DNA of 64,000 bases from Xanthomonas hyacinthi (GCF_009769165.1 NZ_CP043476.1:124001-188000); one strand, 5' to 3'. Counted from the stretch's first letter, positions 42,005 to 52,503 are shown. Notes: generated from the letters alone by a model not told the origin. A program made the numbers and translations.

Positions 42005-42104
42005 GGCGGCGAGTGTCCCAACTTCGCCGGCGCTTGCCAAGTGCGCGGCGGCGGCGGGACCGGCCGCCCGTTTCGCCACCCGGCCCGCCTCGCGCCTGGC
42101 CGGC

Positions 42105-43073
42105 TCATTCGGGGGTGGCCGGCAGCTGCGTCAGCAGGTCGGCCAGCGCGCTGCGCAGTCCGGCCGTCACCGCCGCGTCGGCCTGCAGCGCTGCGAACGG
42201 CACGCCCAGGGTGAGCAGTTGCGCCGCCAGCCAGGGCAGCGTGTCGGCCAGCATGGTCAGCCGGCAATGGCCGTCCTGCTCGGCCTCCAGGGTTCCGCAC
42301 CAGGACGGAATGCGCGGCCCCAGGTCGGCCATGCTGCCGCGCAGCCGCACACTCAGTCCAAACTGCTGCGGCAGCGGGCTGTGCTGGATCGCGTCGCGCA
42401 CCATCGCGGCCGGATCGCGCGGCGGCAGGCGCAGCGCGATCGCCTCGCCCGCCTGCAGCGGCGATTGCATGCGCTCGACCCGGAACGTCCGCCAGTCGGC
42501 GCGATCGCGGTCCCAGCCCAGCAGATACCAGCGGCGCCCGTAGTTGACCAGGCGCAGCGGCTCGATCAGGCGCTGGCTGCCGCGTCCGCCGTAGTCGCGA
42601 TAGCCGAAGCCAAGCAGGCGCCGGTCGCGGCAGGCGCTGGCGATGCCGATCAGCACCTGGGTGTCCGGCAGCGCCGGGTCCTGGCCGAGCGACACGGTGA
42701 CCGCCTGCAGCGCCCCGGCGCGCTGCCGCACCCGCGCCGGCAGCAGCGGGTCGAGCTTGGCCAGCACCCGCAGCGCGGTGTCCTCCAGGCCGCCCATGCT
42801 CGCGGCGGCCGCGTGCAGCGCCACCGCGACCGTCACCGCCTCGTCGTCGTCGAACAGCAGCGGCAGCATCTGCGCACCGGCGCCCAGCCGGTAGCCGCCG
42901 CCGACCCCGGACGAGGCCTGCACCGCATACCCCAGGGCGCGCAGGCGCTCGACATCGCGGCGCAGGCTGCGCCGGTCCACGCCCAGGCGTTCGGCCAACT
43001 CCGCGCCGGCCCAGACCCGGCGGGTCTGCAGCAAGCCGATCAGGCGCAACGTACGGGAGGCGGGGGAAGCCAT
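42105..43073 (-). CDS. YafY-type transcriptional regulator (HTH-WYL)
   Basis: 322 residues. An N-terminal winged helix (RTLRLIGLLQTRRVWAGAEL, RLGVDRRSLRRDVERLRALG) is followed by a WYL ligand-binding domain (FGYRDYGGRGSQRLIEPLRL, YGRRWYLLGWDRDRADWRTF). WYL domains bind nucleic acids or small ligands. It is divergent from the GST gene with a 75-bp gap, so it likely controls that gene and itself. Confidence 0.9.
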   Translation of the reverse strand: MASPASRTLRLIGLLQTRRVWAGAELAERLGVDRRSLRRDVERLRALGYAVQASSGVGGGYRLGAGAQMLPLLFDDDEAVTVAVALHAAAASMGGLEDTALRVLAKLDPLLPARVRQRAGALQAVTVSLGQDPALPDTQVLIGIASACRDRRLLGFGYRDYGGRGSQRLIEPLRLVNYGRRWYLLGWDRDRADWRTFRVERMQSPLQAGEAIALRLPPRDPAAMVRDAIQHSPLPQQFGLSVRLRGSMADLGPRIPSWCGTLEAEQDGHCRLTMLADTLPWLAAQLLTLGVPFAALQADAAVTAGLRSALADLLTQLPATPE

Positions 43074-43148
43074 GGCGCACGGTATTGCGGACAGAACCCG
43101 TCCGCAATAGCGCCTAGCATGGGTGCTCGATCACCGAGGAGAGCCGCC

Positions 43149-43775
43149 ATGCCCATCGCCGACCGCCATGTGACCCTGTACCACAACCCCAAATCCCGCT
43201 CCAAGGGCGTGCTGATCCTGCTCGAGGAACTGGGCGCCGACTATGCGCTGGAACGCATCGACTTCGACAGCGGCGAACAGTTGGCGCCGGAGTACCTGGC
43301 GATCAACCCGATGGGCAAGGTGCCGGCGATCGACCACGCCGGCGCGGTGGTCACCGAACAGGTGGCGATCTACCAATACCTGGCCGATCTGTACCCGGAA
43401 GCCGGGCTGGCCCCGGCGATGGGCGATCCGCGCCGCGGCCCCTACCTGCGCTGGCTGGCGTTCTACGGTTCGGCGTTCGAGCCGGCCATCATCGACCGCG
43501 CGCTCAAGCGCGAGGCGCCGCCGCGGGCGATGTCGCCGTACGCCGACTGCGACACGGTGATGGGCGTGGTCGACGACCAGCTGGCGCGCGGCGACTACCT
43601 GCTCGGCGACCGCTGTACCGCGGCCGACGTGCTGTGGGGCAGCGCCCTGGGCTGGATGGTCGGCTTCGGCCTGATGGATCCGCCGGCACCGACCCGCGCC
43701 TACGTCGAACGCATGGCGGCGCGGGCGGCGGTGCAGCGCGCGCAGGCGATCGACGCGGCCGCCGACGCGGCCTGA
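43149..43775 (+). CDS. glutathione S-transferase family protein
   Basis: 208 residues with a two-domain GST layout. The thioredoxin-like part contains TLYHNPKSRSKGVLILLEEL and the cis-Pro motif MGKVPAIDHAGAVVTEQVAI (glutathione-binding ES replaced by EQ). The helical domain includes YLLGDRCTAADVLWGSALG, the N-capping GDxxTxAD box. Substrate unknown. A good GGAGAG ribosome binding site precedes the ATG. The divergent WYL regulator is the likely control. Confidence 0.9.
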   Translation: MPIADRHVTLYHNPKSRSKGVLILLEELGADYALERIDFDSGEQLAPEYLAINPMGKVPAIDHAGAVVTEQVAIYQYLADLYPEAGLAPAMGDPRRGPYLRWLAFYGSAFEPAIIDRALKREAPPRAMSPYADCDTVMGVVDDQLARGDYLLGDRCTAADVLWGSALGWMVGFGLMDPPAPTRAYVERMAARAAVQRAQAIDAAADAA

Positions 43776-43847
43776 GCGGCCTGCGCCGCGCAGCCGGCCC
43801 AGGTAGACTAGCCGGCTCCCCTCAGCCACCCGCCTGGATTAAGCGCC

Positions 43848-45278
43848 ATGACCGGGAACGCCCTGCATCCCCTGCCCTCCGCCGGCACCCCGGCCGCCGC
43901 CGCGCCCGCGGTGCGCGGCAAGCTGTACATCAAGACCCACGGTTGCCAGATGAACGAGTACGACTCGGCCAAGATGGCCGACGTGCTCGCCGCCGCCGAG
44001 GGCCTGGAACTGACCGACAACCCCGAAGAAGCCGACGTGGTGCTGGTCAACACCTGCTCGATCCGCGAGAAGGCGCAGGAGAAGGTGTTCAGCCAGCTCG
44101 GCCGCTGGCGCGTGCTCAAGGAGAGCAGGTTGAAGGCCGGCGGCAGGCCGGTGATCATCGGCGTCGGCGGCTGCGTGGCGTCGCAGGAGGGCGAGGCGAT
44201 CGTCAAGCGTGCGCCCTACGTGGACCTGGTGTTCGGCCCGCAGACCCTGCACCGGCTGCCGGAGCTGATCCGCGCGCGGCGCGCATCGGGCAAGTCGCAG
44301 GTGGACATCAGCTTCCCCGAGGTGGAGAAGTTCGACCGCCTGCCGGAGCCGCGCGCCGACGGCCCGTCGGCGTTCGTGTCGATCATGGAGGGCTGCTCCA
44401 AGTACTGCTCGTTCTGCGTGGTGCCCTACACCCGGGGCGAGGAGATCAGCCGGCCGTTCGAGGACGTGCTGGTGGAAGTGGCGCAGCTGGCCGCGCAGGG
44501 CGTGCGCGAGATCAACCTGCTCGGCCAGAACGTCAACGCCTACCGCGGGCCGTACGCCGACGCCGAGGCCGGCGAGCAGCCGCAGTACGCCGATCTGGGC
44601 CTGCTGATCCGCAGCATCGCGCAGATCGACGGCGTCGGCCGCATCCGCTTCACCACCTCGCATCCGCTGGAGTTCAGCGATTCGCTGGTGGACGCCTATC
44701 GCGACGTGCCGCAGCTGGCGAACTACCTGCATTTGCCGGTGCAGGCCGGCAGCGACCGCATCCTCAGCGCGATGAAGCGCGGCTACACCGCGCTGGAATT
44801 CAAGCAGAAGATCCGCAAGCTGCGCGCGGTGCGCCCGGACATCTCGATCAGCTCGGACTTCATCGTCGGCTTCCCCGGCGAGACCGATGCCGACTTCGAC
44901 AAGACCATGAAGCTGATCGAGGACGTGGGCTTCGACCAGAGCTTCTCCTTCATCTACTCGCGGCGCCCGGGCACGCCCGCCGCCGACCTGGAAGACGAGA
45001 CCCCCGACGCGGTCAAGCACGCGCGGCTGGCGCGGCTGCAAGCGCACATCAACGCGCATTCGCTGCAGATCTCGCGCGACATGGTCGGCAGCGTGCAGAC
45101 GGTGCTGGTCGAAGGCCCGTCGAAGAAGGACCCGGCCGAGCTGACCGGCAAGACCGAGAACATGCGCTCGGTGAATTTCCCCGGGCACCCGCGCCTGGTC
45201 GGCCAGTTCGTCGCGGTGGCGATCACCGAGGCGCTGAGCAATTCCTTGCGCGGGCGCGTGGTCGCCGACGCCGCTTGA
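43848..45278 (+). CDS. miaB: tRNA-2-methylthio-N6-dimethylallyladenosine synthase MiaB
   Basis: 476 residues. A radical-SAM methylthiotransferase that modifies A37 of tRNAs reading UNN codons. N-terminal domain with the second-cluster cysteines ([36 protein letters not shown]). The radical SAM motif CxxxCxxC is in [24 protein letters not shown] domain ends the protein ([20 protein letters not shown]). First of the miaB-phoH-ybeY block. Confidence 0.96.
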   Translation: MTGNALHPLPSAGTPAAAAPAVRGKLYIKTHGCQMNEYDSAKMADVLAAAEGLELTDNPEEADVVLVNTCSIREKAQEKVFSQLGRWRVLKESRLKAGGRPVIIGVGGCVASQEGEAIVKRAPYVDLVFGPQTLHRLPELIRARRASGKSQVDISFPEVEKFDRLPEPRADGPSAFVSIMEGCSKYCSFCVVPYTRGEEISRPFEDVLVEVAQLAAQGVREINLLGQNVNAYRGPYADAEAGEQPQYADLGLLIRSIAQIDGVGRIRFTTSHPLEFSDSLVDAYRDVPQLANYLHLPVQAGSDRILSAMKRGYTALEFKQKIRKLRAVRPDISISSDFIVGFPGETDADFDKTMKLIEDVGFDQSFSFIYSRRPGTPAADLEDETPDAVKHARLARLQAHINAHSLQISRDMVGSVQTVLVEGPSKKDPAELTGKTENMRSVNFPGHPRLVGQFVAVAITEALSNSLRGRVVADAA

Positions 45279-45405
45279 GCGCGGCGCGAGCCGCCAGCAC
45301 GGCCCGCGCCAACGCCGACTGGCCCTTCTCCGCCACGCGCGCTACGCTTCCACCCCCGTACTGAACGACCCCGGCGGCGCCACGCGCGCGCCGCGTCCGC
45401 ACCGA

Positions 45406-46392
45406 ATGAGCCTACCCGCGCAACGCGATTTCACCCTGGACCCCGCCGACAGCGAACGCCTGGCCAACCTGGCCGGGCCGTTCGATGCGCATCTGCGCCA
45501 GATCGAGCTGCGCCTGGGCGTGGAGATCTCCAACCGCGGCAACGTGTTCCGGGCGACCGGCCCGGCCACCGCGGTCGCCGCCGCCGAAACCGTGCTGCAG
45601 GCCCTGTACGCCGAGGCCGACAGCGTCGTGTTCGACGACCAGGCCATCCATCTGCGCTTGAACCAGGCCAATGTGGACCTGGTCGCGCAGCGCGCCTACG
45701 CACCGCAGGAGGTGGCGATCAAGGTCAAGCGCGGCACCGTGCGCGGCCGCGGCGCCAACCAGGCCAGGTACCTGCACCAGATCGCCACTCACGACATCAA
45801 CTTCGGCGTCGGCCCGGCCGGCACCGGCAAGACCTTCCTGGCGGTGGCCAGCGCAGTCGAGGCGCTGAACGAATCGCGCGTGCAGCGCTTGATCCTGGTG
45901 CGCCCGGCGGTGGAGGCCGGCGAGAAGCTGGGCTTCCTGCCCGGCGACCTGAGCCAGAAGGTCGATCCCTACCTGCGCCCGCTGTACGACGCGCTGTACG
46001 AGATGCTCGGCGTGGAAAAGGTGGTCAAGCTGCTGGAAAAGAACGTCATCGAGATCGCGCCGCTGGCCTACATGCGCGGGCGCACGCTCAACGACGCCTA
46101 CGTGATCCTGGACGAGGCGCAGAACACCACCATCGAACAGATGAAGATGTTCCTGACCCGGCTCGGCTTCGGCTCCACCGCGGTGGTCACCGGCGACCTG
46201 ACCCAGATCGACCTGCCCAAGCACGTCAAGTCCGGCCTGCGCGACGCGATCGAGGTGCTGCACGAGGTCGAGGGCGTCAGCTTCACCTTCTTCGAGGCGC
46301 GCGACGTGGTGCGGCACCCGCTGGTGGCGCGCATCGTCACCGCCTACGAAAAGCGCGACCTCACCGACAAGGCGAGCGGCCCGGCGCCATGA
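45406..46392 (+). CDS. PhoH-like ATPase (PhoH/YbeZ)
   Basis: 328 residues. KH-like N-terminal region, then Walker [21 protein letters not shown] and Walker [20 protein letters not shown]. YbeZ cooperates with YbeY in RNA metabolism. The stop overlaps ybeY by 4 bp (ATGA), the standard coupling. ATG 45406 gives the product [17 protein letters not shown]. Confidence 0.95.
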   Translation: MSLPAQRDFTLDPADSERLANLAGPFDAHLRQIELRLGVEISNRGNVFRATGPATAVAAAETVLQALYAEADSVVFDDQAIHLRLNQANVDLVAQRAYAPQEVAIKVKRGTVRGRGANQARYLHQIATHDINFGVGPAGTGKTFLAVASAVEALNESRVQRLILVRPAVEAGEKLGFLPGDLSQKVDPYLRPLYDALYEMLGVEKVVKLLEKNVIEIAPLAYMRGRTLNDAYVILDEAQNTTIEQMKMFLTRLGFGSTAVVTGDLTQIDLPKHVKSGLRDAIEVLHEVEGVSFTFFEARDVVRHPLVARIVTAYEKRDLTDKASGPAP

Positions 46393-46874
46393 CCAGAGGT
46401 CCGGTCCGCCTCGATGTCGGCGTCAGCTACGCCCTGCCCCGTGCCGGGCTGCCGGCGGCGGCGAGCTTCCGCAAGTGGGTGGCGGCGGCGCTGAAGGGCC
46501 GCATCCGCGAAGCCGACCTGGCGATCCGCCTGGTCGATGCCAAGGAAGGCTGCTCGCTCAATCATCACTACCGCGGCAAGGACTACGCCACCAACGTGCT
46601 CAGTTTTCCCGCCGAGCTGCCCGAGGGCCTGCCCAAGGGGATCAAGCTGCCGCTGCTCGGCGACCTGGTGATCTGCGCGCCGGTGGTGGCGCGTGAGGCC
46701 GCCGAACAGGGCAAGCCGCTCAACGCCCACTACGCGCACCTGACCGTGCACGGCGTGCTGCACCTGCTCGGCTGGGACCACGAGGACGACAAGGAAGCCG
46801 AGGCGATGGAGCAGTTGGAACGCGAGATCCTGGCCGACCTGGGCGTGGGCGACCCCTACGCCGGGGAACGCTGA
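46389..46874 (+). CDS. ybeY: endoribonuclease YbeY (rRNA maturation factor)
   Basis: 161 residues. The zinc site is [11 protein letters not shown] (HGxxHLxGxDH) near residue 125. Earlier, [20 protein letters not shown] is the conserved YbeY block. A single-strand-specific RNase needed for 16S rRNA 3'-end maturation and ribosome quality control. Overlaps phoH upstream. Confidence 0.96.
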   Translation: MTRGPVRLDVGVSYALPRAGLPAAASFRKWVAAALKGRIREADLAIRLVDAKEGCSLNHHYRGKDYATNVLSFPAELPEGLPKGIKLPLLGDLVICAPVVAREAAEQGKPLNAHYAHLTVHGVLHLLGWDHEDDKEAEAMEQLEREILADLGVGDPYAGER

Positions 46875-46971
46875 GGCCGGCAATGGCTGGCCAAGCGCGG
46901 GCGCCGGCGCTAACGTTGCCGCGCGGCCGCTGCGCCGCGCCACTCCGCTCTCCGGCCCGAGGTCCAGCGCG

Positions 46972-47544
46972 TTGATCCGTCCATCGTTGCTTCTGCTCGC
47001 GCTCGCGGCCGCGCTGCCCGCGGCGGCCGCCCCCACCCCCGCCATCGATCTGCCGGCGCTGCTCGAATGCCGCCAGCGCGTGGCCGACTTCGCCGCGCTG
47101 GGGCCGTTGCTGGCCGATCCGCTGAAGGCGGTGGCGCAGGGCTGGCGGCCGCTGCCGCAATCCAACCTGTTCATGCGCGAATACGAGCTGCTGCGGCCGA
47201 TCCAGGTGTTCGGCCACAGCGCCACGCGCATCGGCGTGGCCGGCGCCAGCGTGATGGCGATCCTGGACTTGGCCGATCCGCGCCCGCTGGCCAGGCAGTT
47301 GCAGTTGGAAGCGGCAGTGGATACGCCGGGAAAGGCGATGTTCGGCCGCGAGCTGGTCAGCCGCGACGTGATCGACCCCAAGACCGGCGCGCCGATGATC
47401 GAATCGATCATCCTCAGCCTGTCCACGGTGCAGTCGCATCCGGGCAAGACCCTGGCCGGCTGCAGCTACAGCCTGGACCTGCCGGAGGATCCGGACGCCG
47501 CGCCGGCGCCGGACCCGCTGCACGCGCCCGCCGGCGGCGGCTGA
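46972..47544 (+). CDS. secreted hypothetical protein, 190 aa
   Basis: I do not recognise the family. TTG 46972 is the only start that gives a complete signal peptide (RPSLLLLALAAALPAAAAPT). The mature part has DLPALLECRQRVADFAALGP and an immunoglobulin-like run (FMREYELLRPIQVFGHSATR). Two cysteines (LECRQ and LAGCSYSLD) may pair. It lies between ybeY and corC, co-directional. Likely periplasmic. Confidence 0.7.
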   Translation: MIRPSLLLLALAAALPAAAAPTPAIDLPALLECRQRVADFAALGPLLADPLKAVAQGWRPLPQSNLFMREYELLRPIQVFGHSATRIGVAGASVMAILDLADPRPLARQLQLEAAVDTPGKAMFGRELVSRDVIDPKTGAPMIESIILSLSTVQSHPGKTLAGCSYSLDLPEDPDAAPAPDPLHAPAGGG

Positions 47545-47654
47545 GGCCGTGCCCGCGCGCCGCCGCGGCCGCGGCCGGCGTCGCGGCTCTGTCCCATTGG
47601 CCCTGCTAGACTTGCGCACATCGCCCGGCAGACCGGGTGCCGTATCCATAGAAC

Positions 47655-48536
47655 ATGTCAGAAGACGACGCTAGCAGCCCCCTTCCGGAAACCCATGAAA
47701 AACGCCGCGGCTGGCTGGAACGCCTCGGCGCGGTCTTCTCCGGCGACCCGCACACCCGCGACGACCTGGTCGAGGTGCTGCGCGACGCCCAGCAGCACGG
47801 GCTGATCGCCGCCGACACCTTGCGCATGATGGAGGGCGCGCTGTCGGTGTCCGAACTCACCGTCGGCGATGTGATGATCTCGCGTTCGCAGATGGTGTCG
47901 CTGTCGGCGGAATCGCGCTTTCTCGACCTGATGAAGCAGGTGGTCGAATCCGGCCACTCGCGCTTCCCGGTGCATGGCGAGAACAAGGACGACATCCTCG
48001 GCATCCTGCTGGCCAAGGACCTGCTGCGCGGCGTGGTTGCCGACCACGGTCCGGGCACGGTGCGCGAGCTGCTGCGCCCGGCGGTGCTGATCCCCGAGTC
48101 GAAGAAGCTCAACGTGCTGCTCAAGGAGTTCCGGCTCTCGCGCAACCACATGGCGATCGTGGTCGACGAGTACGGCGGCGTCGCCGGCCTGGTCACCATC
48201 GAGGACGTGCTGGAGCAGATCGTCGGCGAGATCGACGACGAGCACGACGATGCCGAGGACGAAGCCTCGCTGATCGCCGCGCAGGCCGACGGCCAGTACG
48301 TGGTCGATGCGCTGACCCCGATCGAGGATTTCAACGAGCGGTTCGGTGCCGACTTCTCCGACGACGACTACGACACCGTCGGCGGTCTGGTCACCGAGGC
48401 CATCGGCCACCTGCCGGAAACCGGCGAGGAGCTGACCCTGGGCCGCTTCGCGTTCCGCGTGGCGCGCGCCGACGCGCGCCGGGTGCAGGCCTTCCACGTC
48501 ACCATCCTGCCGCCCGACCCGCAGGAAGACGCTTGA
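47655..48536 (+). CDS. corC: CorC/HlyC-type CBS-domain protein (Mg/Co efflux accessory)
   Basis: 293 residues without the N-terminal membrane domain of larger relatives. Two CBS domains (VGDVMISRSQMVSLSAESRF about 65-125; RELLRPAVLIPESKKLNVLL about 135-190) with NHMAIVVDEYGGVAGLVTIE between them, then the CorC_HlyC domain (LTPIEDFNERFGADFSDDDY, TVGGLVTEAIGHLPETGEEL). The usual chromosomal partner set miaB-ybeZ-ybeY-ybeX is preserved; this is ybeX. Stop overlaps the DUF4105 gene (TTGA). Confidence 0.93.
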   Translation: MSEDDASSPLPETHEKRRGWLERLGAVFSGDPHTRDDLVEVLRDAQQHGLIAADTLRMMEGALSVSELTVGDVMISRSQMVSLSAESRFLDLMKQVVESGHSRFPVHGENKDDILGILLAKDLLRGVVADHGPGTVRELLRPAVLIPESKKLNVLLKEFRLSRNHMAIVVDEYGGVAGLVTIEDVLEQIVGEIDDEHDDAEDEASLIAAQADGQYVVDALTPIEDFNERFGADFSDDDYDTVGGLVTEAIGHLPETGEELTLGRFAFRVARADARRVQAFHVTILPPDPQEDA

Positions 48537-49834
48537 TCGCTCGCCCGCTGTGGCGGATGCCGGCACGCGGCTGGCCGCAGTGGCTGCTGGGCACGCTGCT
48601 GGCCTGCTGCGCGGCGCTGGCCTTCGCACAGGCCGGCGCCGCGGACCCGGCGCCGCCGGCGCTGGCGCCCGCCTCCGCCGCGGCGCCCGTTGCCGGCCGG
48701 TCAAGCGACGACGCGTCGGCACCGGCGCCGCGCATCGGCGTGGCCACGATGCAGCCGGGCGAGGTGTTCTTCGAACGCTTCGGCCACGATGCGATCGTGG
48801 TGGTGGATCCGCGCAGCGGCCAGGCCACGTCGTACAACTTCGGTTTCTTCGACCCCGGCGAACCGGACTTCGTCAGCCGCTTCGCCGCCGGCGACATGAT
48901 GTATTACCTGGTCGCCCTGCCGCTGCAGGACGACTTGACGCAGTACCGCGACGCCGGCCGCGGCGTGGACATCCAGTGGCTGGACATGCAACCGGCGCAG
49001 GCGCGCGCGCTGCAGCAGGCGCTGGCCTGGCGCGCGCGCCCGGAAAACGCGCGCTACCGCTACGACTACTACACCGCCAACTGCGCCACGATGGTCCGCG
49101 ACGCGCTGGACCGCGCGCTGGACGGCGCGCTGCACGCGCAGCTGTCCGGGCGTTCGCGCGGCAACACCTACCGCAGCGAATCGGTGCGCCTGGCCTCGCC
49201 GGCGCCGTGGATGTGGCTGGGCTTCGACCTGGGCCTGGGCCCGTTCGCCGACAAGCCGCTGTCGCGCTGGGAAGAGGCGTTCGTGCCGATGCGCCTGGCC
49301 GAGAGCCTGGGCGAGGTGCGCAACCGCGCCGGCCGGCCGCTGGTGCAGGCGCGTCAGCAGTTGCTGCCGCAGCGGCTGGCGCCGGAACCGAGCGAACAGG
49401 CGCGGCATTGGTGGCCGTGGCTGCTGGCCGGGCTGCTGGCCGCCGCCGGGGTGCTCGCCCTGGCCCGGCGGCCGCGCTGGCTGGCAGCGCTGGCGCTGCC
49501 GTTCTGGCTGCTGTGCGTGCTCGGCGGCGGCGTGCTGCTATACCTGTGGGGCTGCAGCGATCACCGTGCGGCCTGGGCCAATCGCAACCTGCTGCTGCTC
49601 GACCCGCTGTGCCTGCTGCTGGTCGGCGGGGCCATCGCGCACCTGCGCGGCCGCCCGCCCGGACGCTGGTTCGGCATCGCGCTGTGGCTGGTGGTCGCCC
49701 TGGCCGGCGCGGCGCTGCTGATCCATTGGCTGTCGATGCTGCAGCCGCAGTTCAACCTGCAGTGGATCGCCCTGCTGCTGCCGCTGCATGCGGCGCTGGC
49801 CTGGGCGTTCACACGGCGCCGCTTGCAGCGCTGA
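48533..49834 (+). CDS. DUF4105 membrane protein with Lnb-like periplasmic domain
   Basis: 433 residues. TTG 48533 overlaps the corC stop. A signal peptide (LLGTLLACCAALAFAQA) precedes a periplasmic domain of the DUF4105/Lnb-N type with ERFGHDAIVVVDPRSGQATS and the Cys motif YDYYTANCATMVRDALDRAL, resembling a papain-like thiol site (His/Cys). Four to five membrane helices follow from about residue 290 (WWPWLLAGLLAAAGVLALAR onward). In enterococcal Lnb this domain acts in lipoprotein N-acylation; transfer of that role here is inference. Confidence 0.85.
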   Translation: MIARPLWRMPARGWPQWLLGTLLACCAALAFAQAGAADPAPPALAPASAAAPVAGRSSDDASAPAPRIGVATMQPGEVFFERFGHDAIVVVDPRSGQATSYNFGFFDPGEPDFVSRFAAGDMMYYLVALPLQDDLTQYRDAGRGVDIQWLDMQPAQARALQQALAWRARPENARYRYDYYTANCATMVRDALDRALDGALHAQLSGRSRGNTYRSESVRLASPAPWMWLGFDLGLGPFADKPLSRWEEAFVPMRLAESLGEVRNRAGRPLVQARQQLLPQRLAPEPSEQARHWWPWLLAGLLAAAGVLALARRPRWLAALALPFWLLCVLGGGVLLYLWGCSDHRAAWANRNLLLLDPLCLLLVGGAIAHLRGRPPGRWFGIALWLVVALAGAALLIHWLSMLQPQFNLQWIALLLPLHAALAWAFTRRRLQR

Positions 49835-49859
49835 TCCTGCCCGCGCACCATTCCCGCCC

Positions 49860-50852
49860 ATGGCTTCCGTCCCCGCAAATCCCGCCTGTGTCATCAACTG
49901 CGTGCACTACGACGGCCACGGCCGCCGCCACGACATCGCCCTGGAGCAGATCAGCGACGTACTGGCCGAGTCCGACGGCTTCGTCTGGGTCGGCATGTAC
50001 GAACCCGCCGACCATGTGCTGCAGCAGCTGCAGGAAGAATTCCAGCTGCACGACCTGGCGATCGAGGACACGCGCAAGGCGCACCAGCGGCCCAAGGTCG
50101 AGGCCTACGGCAATTCGCTGTTCCTGGCCGTGCACACCGCGCAGGTGATCGACGAGCGCATCGTCTACGGCGAGACCCACGCCTTCCTCGGCGTGCGCTT
50201 CCTGCTGACCGTGCGCCACGGCGCCTCGCTGCCGTATGCGCCGGTGCGCGCGCGGCTGGAGCGCGAGGTGGCGCTGATGCAGCTCGGCCCGTCCTACGCG
50301 CTGTACGCGGTGCTGGACTACATCGTCGACAACTACCAGCCGATCCTGGACGAGTTCCGGCAGGGCCTGGAACGCCTGGAGAAGGACATCTTCGCCGAAG
50401 CCTACCGGCGCGACACCGCGATCCGCCTGTACGAACTCAAGCGCGAACTCAACCAGATGCGCCTGGGCGTGGCGCCGCTGCAGGACGTGCTGGCCCACCT
50501 CAAGCGCAACCCCGGCCCGCTGATCCCCGACGAAGTGCGGCTGTACCTGCGCGACGTGCTCGACCACGCGGTGCGCACCAACGAGGCGATCGACACCTTG
50601 CGCGAGATGCTCGGCGCCGCGCTGAGCGTGAACCTGTCGCTGGTGACCCTGGCCCAGGGCGAAACGGTCAAGCGCCTCGGCGCCTGGGCCGCGCTACTCG
50701 CCGCCCCGACCCTGATCACCAGCTGGTACGGCATGAATTTCAAGCAGATGCCGGAACTGGAATGGCCCTGGGCCTACCCGCTGATGATCGGCGGCGTGGG
50801 TGCGGTGTGTTTGGGGCTGTATCTGGGGTTCAAGCGAGCGCGGTGGCTGTGA
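49860..50852 (+). CDS. corA: CorA-type magnesium/cobalt channel
   Basis: ATG 49860 gives 330 residues. The pore signature YGMNF is in TSWYGMNFKQMPELEWPWAY, between the two C-terminal membrane helices (LGAWAALLAAPTLITSWYGM; PLMIGGVGAVCLGLYLGFKR). The soluble funnel has LQEEFQLHDLAIEDTRKAHQ and RVLDYIVDNYQ-like helices. Pentameric Mg channel of the inner membrane, functionally linked to corC/ybeX two genes upstream. Confidence 0.95.
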   Translation: MASVPANPACVINCVHYDGHGRRHDIALEQISDVLAESDGFVWVGMYEPADHVLQQLQEEFQLHDLAIEDTRKAHQRPKVEAYGNSLFLAVHTAQVIDERIVYGETHAFLGVRFLLTVRHGASLPYAPVRARLEREVALMQLGPSYALYAVLDYIVDNYQPILDEFRQGLERLEKDIFAEAYRRDTAIRLYELKRELNQMRLGVAPLQDVLAHLKRNPGPLIPDEVRLYLRDVLDHAVRTNEAIDTLREMLGAALSVNLSLVTLAQGETVKRLGAWAALLAAPTLITSWYGMNFKQMPELEWPWAYPLMIGGVGAVCLGLYLGFKRARWL

Positions 50853-50868
50853 GCCGCCGCGGTGCGGC

Positions 50869-51014
50869 GGCGGGAATGGGGAATGGGGAAACGGGAATGG
50901 CAACAGCACAGCGCGCTACTGGCCGGTAGTTGCGCCGACATCAAGGCGCATCGCCAGGAAACTGACCGCGTAGCGCGGCTTTTCCGATTCCCCATTCTCC
51001 ATTCCCGATTCCCA
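50869..51014. repeat. GGGAATGG-type intergenic inverted repeat
   Basis: GGGAATGGGGAATGGGGAAA (from 50,872) and its inverted relatives GATTCCCCATTCTCCATTCC near 50,985-51,010 flank a ~75-bp spacer. Such arms are a known class of Xanthomonas intergenic repeat and may act as bidirectional transcription end between corA and the dehydrogenase. Confidence 0.7.
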
Positions 51015-51017
51015 GCC

Positions 51018-52382
51018 TCACCCCACATACACCGACTTGATATTCATGAACTCATGAATGCCATGCTCGGCCAGTTCGCGACCGAAGCCGGAGCGCTTGA
51101 TGCCGCCGAACGGCAGGCGCACGTCGCTCTTGACGATGGCGTTGACGAAGGCCGCGCCGCATTGCAGCTGGCGTGCGACACGCTCGCCGCGGGCGCGGTC
51201 GGCGCTCCACACGCTGCCGCCCAGGCCGAAGCTGGTGTCGTTGGCCACCCGCACCGCTTCTGCTTCGTCGGCCACGCGCAGGATCGCGGCGACCGGGCCG
51301 AACAGTTCCTCGTCGTAGGCCGGCATGCCCGGCACCACGTGGTCTAGGATCGAGGCCGGATAGCCGGCGTGGGTGGAGCTGTCGGGCGCGGCGCCGAGCA
51401 GCGGCCTGGCGCCTTTGGCGATGCTGGCCTGCACCTGCCTGTGCAGTTCGTCGCGCAGGTCCTGCCGCGCCAGCGGCGCCAGCGTGGTCGCCGCGTCCTG
51501 CGGGTCGCCGAGCCGGCGCGCGCTGGCCGCGGCGACGAAGCGGCGCACGAAGTCGTCGGCGATCGCCGCGACCACCACGAAACGCTTGGCCGCGATGCAG
51601 GTCTGCCCGGCATTGTCGAAGCGCGACTTCACCGCCGCGGCCACGGTGAGCTCCAGGTCGGCGTCGTCCAGCACCACGAAGGCATCGCTGCCGCCGAGTT
51701 CCATCACGCACTTCTTCAGCTGATCGCCGGCGTTGGCGGCGATGGAACGGCCGGCGCGCTCGCTGCCGGTCAGGGTCACCGCGGCGATGCGCGCATCGCG
51801 CAGCACCGCGGCGGCCTGGTCGTTGTCGATGTGCAGCACGTCGAACACGCCGGCCGGTACGCCGGCGGCGGCGAGCACCGCGTGGATCGCGTCGGCGCAG
51901 CGCGGCACGTTGCTGGCGTGCTTGAGCAGGGCCACGTTGCCGGCCATCAGCGCCGGCGCCAGGAACCGGAACACCTGCCACAGCGGGAAGTTCCACGGCA
52001 TCACCGCCAGCACGCAGCCCAGCGGTTCGTAGCGCACGTAGCTGCGCTGCGCATCGGTCGTCACCGGCACGTCGCGCAGGTAATCGGCGGCATGTTCGGC
52101 ATAGTAGTCGCAGGCATCGGCGCACTTGTCGATCTCGGCCAACGCCTCCTTGCGCAGCTTGCCCATCTCCGCGGTCATCAGCCGCTGGAGGTCTTCGCGG
52201 CGCGCGCGCAACTGCGCGCCGACCTGCCGCAACAGCGCGCCGCGCTGCTGCAGCGGCGTTTCCGCCCATGCGGGAAACGCCTGCGCGGACGCGGCCAGGC
52301 GCTGCTCGACGGCGGCGGCATCCATCAGCTCCAGGCTGTAGTCGACCTGGCCGGTGGCGGGATTGACGGTGTCGTAAGCCAT
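51018..52382 (-). CDS. NAD(P)-dependent aldehyde dehydrogenase (succinate-semialdehyde type)
   Basis: 454 residues from ATG 52382 (MAYDTVNPATGQVDYSLELM). ALDH fold: NAD binding LAVMPWNFPLWQVFRFLAPA, catalytic Glu in CVMELGGSDAFVVLDDADLE, catalytic Cys in FDNAGQTCIAAKRFVVVA, and EELFGPVAAILRVADEAEAV. The GSNAG-type motif and length fit SSADH/GabD-like enzymes, but substrate cannot be proven. Succinate semialdehyde is also formed in putrescine breakdown, and the adjacent pot genes make that link attractive (inference). Confidence 0.85.
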   Translation of the reverse strand: MAYDTVNPATGQVDYSLELMDAAAVEQRLAASAQAFPAWAETPLQQRGALLRQVGAQLRARREDLQRLMTAEMGKLRKEALAEIDKCADACDYYAEHAADYLRDVPVTTDAQRSYVRYEPLGCVLAVMPWNFPLWQVFRFLAPALMAGNVALLKHASNVPRCADAIHAVLAAAGVPAGVFDVLHIDNDQAAAVLRDARIAAVTLTGSERAGRSIAANAGDQLKKCVMELGGSDAFVVLDDADLELTVAAAVKSRFDNAGQTCIAAKRFVVVAAIADDFVRRFVAAASARRLGDPQDAATTLAPLARQDLRDELHRQVQASIAKGARPLLGAAPDSSTHAGYPASILDHVVPGMPAYDEELFGPVAAILRVADEAEAVRVANDTSFGLGGSVWSADRARGERVARQLQCGAAFVNAIVKSDVRLPFGGIKRSGFGRELAEHGIHEFMNIKSVYVG

Positions 52383-52503
52383 CGCGACGGACTCCTGGGA
52401 AAAGTCCGGCAAGCCTAGCGCCGCGAAGGTTGCGGCGGCGTGGCGACAGCGCCGAAGCGATGGACCACAGCGTTCTGCGGCGGCTAAGGCCTTTGTAGGA
52501 CTT

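Noticed and set aside
46972..46974. An ATG start for the secreted gene before ybeY's neighbour corC
   Set aside because: No in-frame ATG gives a full signal peptide; TTG is the only sensible start, hence the lower confidence.
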